Assembly (NCBI GenBank): GCA_903953455.1
Contig: CAJBJW010000094.1
Location: 1 to 19,721, forward strand
DNA: 19,721 nucleotides
Source of the DNA: an uncultured Pseudomonadota bacterium
GTDB lineage: Bacteria > Pseudomonadota > Gammaproteobacteria > Methylococcales > Methylomonadaceae
Direction of reading: 5' to 3'
Numbering within the stretch: the first letter of the stretch is position 1; each line of letters opens with the position of its first letter. Both the position numbers and the translations under genes were made by a program. The notes under the pieces are model-generated. The model was given only the letters and a program-made list of their open reading frames with translations, searched no databases and was not told the DNA's origin. Below, in pieces: positions 13,908 through 19,721 of this stretch.

Positions 13908-14357
13908 ATGATAAAAAATGAAATACTTCCCTTATATCAACTGGTTTGCATCAGCAAGGCCGTTAAAGTTTTTTCTGTTCGTGAATTGAAGATTATTTTT
14001 GAAACAGCAGATATATTTAACCAAACATGGAATGTCAGCGGGACGTTATTTTATAACCAAGATTTATTTTTTCAAGTCTTAGAAGGTGAAAAAAACACGA
14101 TTAAAGCCTTGTTTAAGGATCATATTTCAAAAGATAAACGACATACCCATGTTCATTGTTTTTTTGAAAGTCCAATTGAAAAACGAACTTTCCCAAATTG
14201 GAATATGGCTTTTTATGGTAACAACAATAATGAAATCATAAATTTGTACCAATTGAATGACGATGAAATAAAGTCGATAGAAAATTTTTTTCAAGACAAA
14301 ATCACTTTATGTTTTAAGGAGTTAGTTGCTTATTATAAATTAACCTTAACGAATTGA
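13908..14357 (+). CDS. BLUF domain protein with Tyr-to-Cys change
   Basis: A 149-aa single-domain BLUF (blue-light-using FAD) protein. The family pattern is clear: LYQLVCISKA at the start, FNQTWNVSGTLFYNQ (flavin-contacting Asn38), LFFQVLEG (the conserved Gln), ISKDKRHTHV and FPNWNMAF (the Trp and Met of strand 5). The residue that should be the photoactive Tyr, in the pattern L-(I/V)-Y-x-S, is Cys14 (codon TGC). In known BLUF proteins replacing this Tyr abolishes the normal red-shifted light reaction, so this protein may bind FAD but respond to light or redox differently. No output domain is attached; the XRE regulator 163 bp downstream is a possible partner. No obvious Shine-Dalgarno. Confidence 0.85.
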   Translation: MIKNEILPLYQLVCISKAVKVFSVRELKIIFETADIFNQTWNVSGTLFYNQDLFFQVLEGEKNTIKALFKDHISKDKRHTHVHCFFESPIEKRTFPNWNMAFYGNNNNEIINLYQLNDDEIKSIENFFQDKITLCFKELVAYYKLTLTN

Positions 14358-14520
14358 TCTCCTATAAAGAATTATCACCAAACCATTTTGATCAATCAAA
14401 GGGAATAAATTATTTATGACTAGCGGAAGATTTCAGGCTAGCGCTCTATCACTTATATGTATGGAAGTCATTGCTTTCATTTTTCGCTCTTTTGCTTAAT
14501 TTTCAATATTAGTATTTGCC

Positions 14521-14943
14521 ATGGAACTACACGAAAAAATTCGATCAATTAGAAAACTAAAAGGTTGGTCACAAGAAGAAATTGCCGCTAAATTAGAAAT
14601 GTCATCTAATGGGTACGGTAGCATTGAGAGAGGTGGTACAGATGTGAATTTATCTCGACTCATAAGCATTGCTGAATTATTTGATATGACACTGCTGGAA
14701 TTGATGAGTTTTGATTCGAATGGCGCATCCAACAGTGCTACCAATATAACAAATGGTACAATTTCTCCTATAAATCATCACCAAAGCGAAACCCGTGCGA
14801 AAATGCAATTTGAATTAGAAAAACAAAAACTGATGTTAGAAATTGCCAACCAAAAAATCACAACTCAAGACTTTGAAATTGAAAAACTCACGAAAATCAT
14901 TGCAATAATGAAAGATGAAATTAAAGTCTTAAAAGGTCAATAA
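14521..14943 (+). CDS. XRE-family HTH regulator with coiled-coil tail
   Basis: A 140-aa protein. Residues 5-60 form a Cro/C1-type helix-turn-helix (IRSIRKLKGWSQEEIAAKLE, then SSNGYGSIERGGTDVNLSRL for the recognition helix and third helix), followed by a polar Ser/Asn/Thr-rich linker (about 66-92) and a long heptad-patterned segment rich in Glu, Lys, Leu and Ile (about 96-138) that should form a coiled coil for oligomerisation. It is probably a DNA-binding transcription regulator; targets are unknown. No strong ribosome binding site is visible. The gene ends two bases before a strong bidirectional terminator and follows the BLUF gene in the same direction, so the two could be cotranscribed or functionally linked. 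Confidence 0.85.
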   Translation: MELHEKIRSIRKLKGWSQEEIAAKLEMSSNGYGSIERGGTDVNLSRLISIAELFDMTLLELMSFDSNGASNSATNITNGTISPINHHQSETRAKMQFELEKQKLMLEIANQKITTQDFEIEKLTKIIAIMKDEIKVLKGQ

Positions 14944-14972
14944 AAAAAGCCAGCGTGAATGCTGGCTTTTTT
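14942..14972. terminator. bidirectional Rho-independent terminator
   Basis: Seven A, then GCCAGC (14949-14954), loop GTGAAT, GCTGGC (14961-14966) and six T. It works on both strands: for the XRE gene on the plus strand (overlapping its stop) and for ompA coming from the right on the minus strand (stop at 15001). It is the clearest terminator in the window. Confidence 0.92.
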
Positions 14973-15000
14973 GTGCTCAATTTTGTGAATAAGAATTCGC

Positions 15001-16077
15001 TTAGTTACCCAGCCAAATCAACTCAACACGACGGTTTCTCACTCTACCCGCTTCGGTGCTGTTATCTGCAACAGGATGCGATTCACCGTAGCCATGCGCG
15101 GTCAATTTGTTTTTCACGCCTTTATGCGCTAAATAATCTGCAACGGACTGTGAGCGCGCTTTTGATAAACGTAAATTATGTTTATCTGTGCCTTCGCTAC
15201 TGGTGTGACCTTGAACTTCTAAATCATTTTTTTGTGGATAGGCAATTAAACTTTTTGCTACGCCATCTAAAATACTTTTTGCACTCGGTGTTAACTGCGC
15301 TGAATCATATTCAAATTGCACGCCTTTAATTTCTAAACTGATTGGACAGCCTTTTGCGTCAACTTTACTTCCCGCAATGGTTCCAGAGCATAAATCCAAA
15401 CAATTATTTACACCATCACTGTCGCTATCTTGCGTTGAGCAATCAGCAACAGGCGTTGGAGCAAGCGGTTTTGCGATAGGTAATTCAATTTTAGGCTCGG
15501 GGCGGTGTGCTTTTTCACCTAAGGGTAGGACAAAACCTACATTCACCACCATTTCATGAAAATCGTCGCTACTTGCTGTATTAGATAAATTACTATTGAA
15601 ATTATTGTTGTAGCGATAACGCACATCACTGCGCAAAAATAAACCTTCGCAAATTTCATAGGTTAAACCCAAACCAGCCTCACCTAGAAAACCCACTGCG
15701 TTCGCACCATGAACACTGGTATTTGCAGCACCAGCGCCAACTACCGCGTAGGGTGAAAATTTATCTCTAAAGAAAAAATACTGTAAATCAGCCGTTCCGC
15801 CTGCTAACTCTGAATCATCAGCAGTTAAATCGAGTGTATTGGTTACACTGCCTAAATTTTGATAAAACCCTTTTAATTCCGCGTTAAAGTGTGAGTTTAG
15901 CATTTTACCTACCGCTAAACCGCCACCCCAACCATCATTACTGTTACGTTCGCTGTCAGTTTTAACATACGAACCAAAAGGCGCAACGTACCAGCGGGTA
16001 TCTTCTTCTTGCGCGGCGTGTGAAATCGCTGGCGCGGCTAACGCAGTGAATATTGCAACGGCTAAATATTTTTTCAT
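15001..16077 (-). CDS. OmpA family outer membrane protein
   Basis: A 358-aa porin-like protein. A signal peptide MKKYLAVAIFTALAAPAISHA (cleavage after SHA) precedes an N-terminal beta-barrel (about residues 22-190, alternating pattern ending in MVVNVGFVLPLG). A proline-rich hinge follows, then a Ca-binding TSP3-like segment with DSDSDGVNNCLDLC, and a C-terminal OmpA/MotB-type peptidoglycan-binding domain (about 245-355) with VQGHTSSEG, LSKARSQSVADYL, GYGESHPV and RVRNRRVEL. It links the outer membrane to the cell wall. The frame extends to 16140, but the start at 16077 is chosen because it begins a perfect signal peptide, with AAGAGA upstream. A CRP-type palindrome lies about 95 bp upstream. 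The terminator at 14942-14972 ends it. Confidence 0.95.
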   Translation of the reverse strand: MKKYLAVAIFTALAAPAISHAAQEEDTRWYVAPFGSYVKTDSERNSNDGWGGGLAVGKMLNSHFNAELKGFYQNLGSVTNTLDLTADDSELAGGTADLQYFFFRDKFSPYAVVGAGAANTSVHGANAVGFLGEAGLGLTYEICEGLFLRSDVRYRYNNNFNSNLSNTASSDDFHEMVVNVGFVLPLGEKAHRPEPKIELPIAKPLAPTPVADCSTQDSDSDGVNNCLDLCSGTIAGSKVDAKGCPISLEIKGVQFEYDSAQLTPSAKSILDGVAKSLIAYPQKNDLEVQGHTSSEGTDKHNLRLSKARSQSVADYLAHKGVKNKLTAHGYGESHPVADNSTEAGRVRNRRVELIWLGN

Positions 16078-16120
16078 TTTTATCATTTCTCTTAATATAT
16101 TAAAGGGATAATACACCCAG

Positions 16121-16126
16121 TCTATA
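16121..16126 (-). promoter_or_regulatory. possible ompA -10 element
   Basis: On the minus strand TATAGA (16126-16121) with TTTTGC 17 bp upstream. It would start transcription near 16114, about 37 bp before the ompA ATG. This puts the CRP-like palindrome centred near -58, close to a class I activator position. The -35 is weak, as expected for an activated promoter. Confidence 0.35.
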
Positions 16127-16157
16127 CGCCAATCACACACAATGCAAAACGTAAACG

Positions 16158-16185
16158 TAAAAATGTGACTTTGCTCACATTTTTA
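16158..16185. promoter_or_regulatory. CRP/Vfr-type palindrome upstream of ompA
   Basis: TAAAAATGTGA and TCACATTTTTA are perfect 11-bp arms around CTTTGC, containing TGTGA-N6-TCACA, the exact CRP consensus core and spacing. It sits in the 143 bp between the sufT stop and ompA start, about 95 bp before the ompA ATG. The same palindrome, with its A-run and T-run, could also form a weak terminator for the sufT operon reading leftward; the low-GC stem makes the operator reading more likely, and it may do both. Confidence 0.6.
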
Positions 16186-16220
16186 GAGAAAAAATAAGTA
16201 GCTCGAAAAATAGCAAAAAA

Positions 16221-16769
16221 TTAAAACAAGCCTAATTGAACTTGAGCCACTTCTGACATCATCTCACGCGACCAAGGTGGATCTAAGCAAACCTCCACAT
16301 TCACGCTCGCCACATTTGGTAAGTCACGAATCCCTTTTTCCACGTCACCTTGAATCACAGGCCCCATACCGCAACCAGGGGCGGTTAATGTCATGATAAC
16401 GTGAACATGATAATCCGATTCACTGACTGAATGCAGCTGACATTCATACACCAAGCCTAAATCCACAATATTGACTGGAATTTCAGGGTCATACACTGTT
16501 CGCATTACCGCCCAGCAATTTTCTTTGACCGCGGCCTCGCTATTATCACTCACTAGCTCAGCACTGTGATGGGCTTCTCTGCCCAATGCATCAGCATCTT
16601 TGCCCGCAATGCGAACCATGTGACCATACGGTGTAATAACGGTGAAGTTATCGCCCAACGCTTGATGGAGCGTCACGATATCGCCTGCGTTAAGTTTACC
16701 AATATGCCCATCAGGGATGGTAATCACATCCACATTGCGCGTTAGGGTAATATTTTCTTTTTCTGACAT
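16221..16769 (-). CDS. sufT: SufT-type Fe-S cluster assembly protein (DUF59/MIP18)
   Basis: A 182-aa protein. The N-terminal half (about 1-75) is the small beta-rich extension of the SufT group. The C-terminal half (about 80-175) is the MIP18/DUF59 domain, with VYDPEIPVNIVDLGLVYE and TLTAPGCGMGPVI, whose Cys in APGCGMG is the conserved reactive residue, then LDPPWSREMMS. SufT proteins assist maturation of iron-sulfur proteins. Here the gene lies outside any suf operon, 15 bp after the SDR gene in the ubiG cluster. No clear Shine-Dalgarno precedes the ATG, so coupling to the upstream gene is probable. Confidence 0.9.
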   Translation of the reverse strand: MSEKENITLTRNVDVITIPDGHIGKLNAGDIVTLHQALGDNFTVITPYGHMVRIAGKDADALGREAHHSAELVSDNSEAAVKENCWAVMRTVYDPEIPVNIVDLGLVYECQLHSVSESDYHVHVIMTLTAPGCGMGPVIQGDVEKGIRDLPNVASVNVEVCLDPPWSREMMSEVAQVQLGLF

Positions 16770-16784
16770 GATATGTTTATAAAG

Positions 16785-17513
16785 TTAATTTAAAAAATGT
16801 TGTGCATCTATAAGCTGCCCTGTCACATCTATACTTTCATCGCTGAGCAAATAGCAAAAAATCGGATTCAAAGATGCCATGGATGGCAATAAGCTCTTAT
16901 CTTCAGCCGGATAGGCGCGACGACGCAAAGGGGAATCAATCGGGCACGGAATTAAGGTGTTCACACGAATTTTTCGGCCGCCTTCAAGCTCTTGCGAAAG
17001 CACACTCGCAAGACCTTCAATAGCCACTTTCGATACACCATAAGCGCCGCAATAAGCCGGTGCAAGTCGTGCTGACGAATCAGAGATAAAGACAATGGAC
17101 GCGTGTGGCGCTTTTTGCATAACGGGCAACAGTTCACGTGTCAAAATAAAAGGGGCGTTGACATTCACGTTAAACGTATGCCCCCACTCTTTTGTGCCAA
17201 ATTGGATTAATGGTGTAAACGCGCTTAACTCAACAGCGCCATGCACTAAGCCGTGCAACATACCGTATTTTTCATCAATGCGCTGTGCCATCTCAATATA
17301 ATCATTTTCACTTGCACCAGCCAAATCAAAGGGATACAAAATAGGTTCAATGCCGCCCTGCTCTAAAATGGCGTCATAGACTTTTTCAAGTTTAGGTAAA
17401 TTTTTATCTAGCAAAATGACAACTGCACCTTGCTTTGCAAATTCAAGCGCCGCCGTTGAGCCAAGACCACCGGCGGCGCCCGTAATTAAAATAACTCGAT
17501 TCTCTAAAATCAT
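16785..17513 (-). CDS. YciK-type short-chain dehydrogenase/reductase
   Basis: A 242-aa SDR. The cofactor site TGAAGGLG (11-18) follows the first beta strand; the catalytic region shows NVNV (115-118), ISDSSA (143-148) and YGVSK (Tyr158, Lys162), so the enzyme should be active. Substrate unknown. The C-terminal part lacks the long tail of some SDRs. It overlaps the upstream HAD phosphatase by 4 bp, so it is translationally coupled. The gene order ubiG - HAD phosphatase - yciK-like SDR is conserved in pseudomonads and other gammaproteobacteria, which is the basis for the YciK label. Confidence 0.9.
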   Translation of the reverse strand: MILENRVILITGAAGGLGSTAALEFAKQGAVVILLDKNLPKLEKVYDAILEQGGIEPILYPFDLAGASENDYIEMAQRIDEKYGMLHGLVHGAVELSAFTPLIQFGTKEWGHTFNVNVNAPFILTRELLPVMQKAPHASIVFISDSSARLAPAYCGAYGVSKVAIEGLASVLSQELEGGRKIRVNTLIPCPIDSPLRRRAYPAEDKSLLPSMASLNPIFCYLLSDESIDVTGQLIDAQHFLN

Positions 17514-18181
17514 AATACGTTTTTAAGCCATGTCAGTAATTGCGCGGGCGAGTCAATTAACGCCTCAGCCCCCCAAGTTTCAGGCTGATCGTTTGGTTGC
17601 AGATACCCATAAACTGCCGCCAGCGTGCGCATATTTGCGGCGTTTCCAGCCACAATATCATGCGCTGCATCGCCAATATAGACGCATTCACTCGCCAGCA
17701 CGCCTGCCTGCTCACACGCGGCAAATAAAGGCGCAGGGTGCGGCTTAGGTGTCGGTGTGCTGTCACCGCTAATAACACACGCTGCGCGAGAGCTTAAATC
17801 AAATGCGTGAATTAACGGCACTGTAAAACGTGTACGCTTATTGGTGACAATGCCCCAAGGAATAGGGTGCGATTCGATAAAAGTGAGTACCTCACGCATG
17901 CCATCAAAAAAATCGCTGTGCGTGGCAATGTTATTTTCATAAAGCGAAAGCATTGCGTCTAACATACGTTCGCGTGTTGGCGTATCTACGTTTTTATCAA
18001 TACTCGCATCAATCATTGCCACCGCGCCAAAGGAAACGTTTGGTTTCACAAAGTCAAAACTGACGGGCGGAAAATCGTATTCGATTAACGTTTTATTCAA
18101 ACACGCGACCAAGTCCGGTGCGGTATCGATTAACGTACCGTCTAAATCAAATAATACGCACGAAATGGTTTTTTTCATCAC
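17510..18181 (-). CDS. mupP: HAD-IA phosphatase, MupP / Gph type
   Basis: A 223-aa haloacid dehalogenase-type phosphatase. FDLDGTL carries nucleophile Asp12 and acid/base Asp14; GIVTNK gives the motif II Thr; KPHPAP gives the motif III Lys; YIGDAAHDI gives the motif IV acidic residues. It would usually be auto-named phosphoglycolate phosphatase (gph). Its place between ubiG and a yciK-like SDR, together with the C-terminal YGYLQPNDQPETWGA pattern, resembles the pseudomonad MupP, an N-acetylmuramate 6-phosphate phosphatase of cell-wall recycling. MupP is therefore preferred over Gph, by inference. One base separates it from the ubiG stop and it overlaps the SDR by 4 bp. Either of the first two Met codons may be the start. 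Confidence 0.85.
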   Translation of the reverse strand: MMKKTISCVLFDLDGTLIDTAPDLVACLNKTLIEYDFPPVSFDFVKPNVSFGAVAMIDASIDKNVDTPTRERMLDAMLSLYENNIATHSDFFDGMREVLTFIESHPIPWGIVTNKRTRFTVPLIHAFDLSSRAACVISGDSTPTPKPHPAPLFAACEQAGVLASECVYIGDAAHDIVAGNAANMRTLAAVYGYLQPNDQPETWGAEALIDSPAQLLTWLKNVL

Positions 18182-18182
18182 G

Positions 18183-18884
18183 TTAAGCTGGCTTTTTGAA
18201 CGCAGCGATATAATTCACATCAATATCGTTGCCGAGCGAAAAACGTTGCGTAATGGGATTATATTCAATGCCAATCATCCCTTGCAGTTCAAGTCCCGCA
18301 GATCTAGCGCTTTGGCTTAGTTCTGACGGCTTAATAAATGTTTTATATTCATGGGTTCCTTTTGGCACCATTTGCATCACATATTCTGCGGCAACAATCG
18401 CCAGTAAAAAGGCTTTGGGGTGTCGATTGAGCGTTGAGAAAAAAACCAAACCCTCTGATTTGACGAGTTTCGCACACGCTGAAATAATCGACCCCGCATC
18501 AGGAACGTGCTCAAGCATTTCCATGCAGGTGACCACATCAAAACTTTCCGGTTGCTGTGCGGCCAACGTTTCAACACTGATTTTCTGATAATGAACGTTT
18601 GTGCCTGTTTCAAGCGCGTGTAATTCGGCAACATCAACCAGATCACCACTCAAATCAATACCTAACGCATCCGCTCCTTTTTGCGCGAGCGCCTCCGTTA
18701 AAATGCCGCCACCGCAACCCACATCGAGAATTTGACGATTTTCAATTGATGTAAACTGTTCAATAAACCCTATGCGCAGCGGATTGACGGCGTGTAAGGT
18801 TTTAAACTCACCGTGTAAATCCCACCAGCGCTCTGCCATTGAGCCAAATTTTTCAATTTCGTGTGCGTGTACGTTTTCATTCAT
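18183..18884 (-). CDS. ubiG: ubiquinone biosynthesis O-methyltransferase UbiG
   Basis: A 233-aa class I SAM methyltransferase of normal UbiG length. FGSMAERWWDLHGEFKTLHA near the N-terminus and NPLRIGFIEQ are UbiG signatures; motif I is LDVGCGGGILTEALAQKG (about 54-71); DVVTCMEMLEHVPDA (about 115-129) and FFSTLNRHPKAFLLAIVAAEY follow. It performs both O-methylation steps in coenzyme Q synthesis, implying respiratory metabolism with ubiquinone. It heads the leftward operon ubiG - mupP/gph - SDR - sufT, with 1 bp to the next gene. The Shine-Dalgarno is weak. Confidence 0.96.
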   Translation of the reverse strand: MNENVHAHEIEKFGSMAERWWDLHGEFKTLHAVNPLRIGFIEQFTSIENRQILDVGCGGGILTEALAQKGADALGIDLSGDLVDVAELHALETGTNVHYQKISVETLAAQQPESFDVVTCMEMLEHVPDAGSIISACAKLVKSEGLVFFSTLNRHPKAFLLAIVAAEYVMQMVPKGTHEYKTFIKPSELSQSARSAGLELQGMIGIEYNPITQRFSLGNDIDVNYIAAFKKPA

Positions 18885-18984
18885 ATTAATTTAAGTGTTT
18901 CTTTAATAAATTGGGTATAGTTTAGCTTATTAGTAGGTTATTTGTCATGCTATGATATTTCAATTACCTTTTCATTTCAAAAAC

Positions 18985-19006
18985 CACTCATAAACCGTGA
19001 GTTTTG
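18985..19006 (-). terminator. weak terminator candidate after the rRNA methyltransferase gene
   Basis: On the minus strand ACTCA and TGAGT form a 5-bp stem with a 7-nt loop, followed by GG and five T. It lies downstream of the methyltransferase stop at 19023. A 14-bp perfect palindrome AGCCTGATCAGGCT (19016-19029) spans that stop codon itself but has no T-run. Confidence 0.35.
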
Positions 19007-19022
19007 CCACTAAATAGCCTGA

Positions 19023-19721
19023 TCAGGCTTGTCTTGTAATTTGCCAGCAATAATGGATTTTTTGATCGCGTGCAAAGTCTTCAGGAATCGTTTTTGCCGT
19101 AATATCGGCAATGTTTAATCCTGAAAATTGGGTCAAATCAAATTTAAAACGTCTAAAATTCGTTGAAAAATAGAGCGTTCCTGAAGGCGTTAACAACTTA
19201 GACGCGTGGTCAATAAGCGCAATATAATCGAGCTGAATATCAAACACGTCTTCCATGCGTTTTGAATTAGAAAATGTCGGCGGATCTAAAAAAATCAAAT
19301 CATATTGTCTTGATTGACGTTTCGCTTCGCTCGCCAACCACTGAACGCAATTCGCTTGAATGAATTCATGTCTACCGGATGTCTTATTGAGCGCTAAATT
19401 ATCTTTTGCCCACTGTAAATAGGTGTTTGACATATCCACCGTAGTGGTCACACTCGCGCCACCGACCGCCGCATGAACCGTGGCGCTCCCTGTGTAGGCA
19501 AATAAATTCAAAAAGCGTTTACCCTGCGCCTGTTTTTGAATCAAAAGCCGAATTGGGCGATGATCTAAAAATAAGCCAGTATCTAAATAATCTTCAAAAT
19601 TCACACGCAAACGGCATCCGCCTTCAACGACTTCATGAAAGATACCTAGTTCACTGTTTTTTTCATATTGCTCGGTACTGCGTTGTTTTTTGCGCACTTT
19701 TAATAACACTTGCGCTGGTGG
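19023..19721 (-). CDS. rlmL: 23S rRNA methyltransferase, RlmL/RlmK C-terminal domain (5' truncated by window)
   Basis: The frame stays open to the window edge at 19721, so the beginning is missing; the GTG at 19709 is internal, as upstream codons continue in frame. The visible 232 residues match the RlmK-like C-terminal half of bifunctional RlmKL: KKQRSTEQYEK, then RVNFEDYLDTGLFLDHRPIR, motif I FLNLFAYTGSATVHAA, DMSNTYLQWA, and the catalytic-site motif DPPTFSNSKRMEDVFDIQ. This domain makes 7-methylguanosine in 23S rRNA, and the N-terminal RlmL half (THUMP plus a second methyltransferase) should lie outside the window. A stand-alone RlmK/RlmI relative cannot be excluded from this part alone. 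Confidence 0.88.
   Translation of the reverse strand, partial: PPAQVLLKVRKKQRSTEQYEKNSELGIFHEVVEGGCRLRVNFEDYLDTGLFLDHRPIRLLIQKQAQGKRFLNLFAYTGSATVHAAVGGASVTTTVDMSNTYLQWAKDNLALNKTSGRHEFIQANCVQWLASEAKRQSRQYDLIFLDPPTFSNSKRMEDVFDIQLDYIALIDHASKLLTPSGTLYFSTNFRRFKFDLTQFSGLNIADITAKTIPEDFARDQKIHYCWQITRQA

Noticed and set aside
14416..14499. 27-codon ORF between the BLUF and XRE genes
   Set aside because: The AAAGGGA is 12 nt from the ATG, which is too far, and the peptide shows no recognisable character.
18944..18958. TTGTCAT-GCTATGATAT upstream of ubiG as a Pho box
   Set aside because: The second half is TGATA and begins 10 rather than 11 bp after the first.

Overview
The window looks like chromosome from an AT-rich gammaproteobacterium. 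Most of the genes belong to conserved gammaproteobacterial sets: surE-pcm-yqaA; ubiG - HAD phosphatase - yciK-type SDR - sufT; ompA; and an RlmL-type rRNA methyltransferase. Large PAS/GGDEF/EAL signalling proteins and a BLUF protein would fit an environmental lineage such as the Beggiatoa/Thiotrichales group, but that placement is a guess. I see no insertion sequence, phage, tRNA, rRNA or CRISPR.

Left third (about 1-7800). Loosely spaced genes are separated by AT-rich intergenic regions. They are an uncharacterised lipoprotein, a CHAD-domain (polyphosphate-binding type) protein, a PIN-like protein, a very small predicted membrane protein (43 aa), a calcineurin-type phosphoesterase of the PlcP / UDP-diacylglucosamine diphosphatase type, a GT-B glycosyltransferase of the MJ1255/VC2487 type, and a GNAT-nitrilase fusion. 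The main discovery is in the gaps between these genes. An 18-bp element built of two TGWCA half-sites 11 bp apart, which is the architecture of the PhoB box, recurs upstream of CHAD (2771-2788), upstream of the small membrane protein (3544-3561), upstream of the phosphoesterase (4184-4201), and as a cluster between the divergent glycosyltransferase and GNAT-nitrilase genes (6187-6226 and 6241-6258). Several copies have a -10-like hexamer 10-11 bp downstream, as PhoB promoters do. I read this block as a phosphate-starvation (Pho) island that combines polyphosphate handling with replacement of phospholipids by phosphate-free lipids. The regulation and the pathway are inferred; the motif is directly visible.

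Middle (8108-13398). surE, pcm and yqaA are tightly packed (4-bp overlap, then a 2-bp gap), followed 7 bp later by a 1093-aa membrane sensor with HAMP, two PAS, GGDEF and EAL domains. In many gammaproteobacteria nlpD and rpoS follow this cluster; here the c-di-GMP enzyme takes that place.

Right (13399-19721). A BLUF photoreceptor-like protein in which Cys replaces the photoactive Tyr stands beside an XRE-type regulator with a coiled-coil tail. A strong bidirectional terminator separates these from a leftward block: ompA (with a perfect CRP-type palindrome upstream), then, upstream of ompA on the same strand, the compact ubiG - mupP/gph-like - SDR - sufT operon, and an rRNA methyltransferase that runs off the window end.
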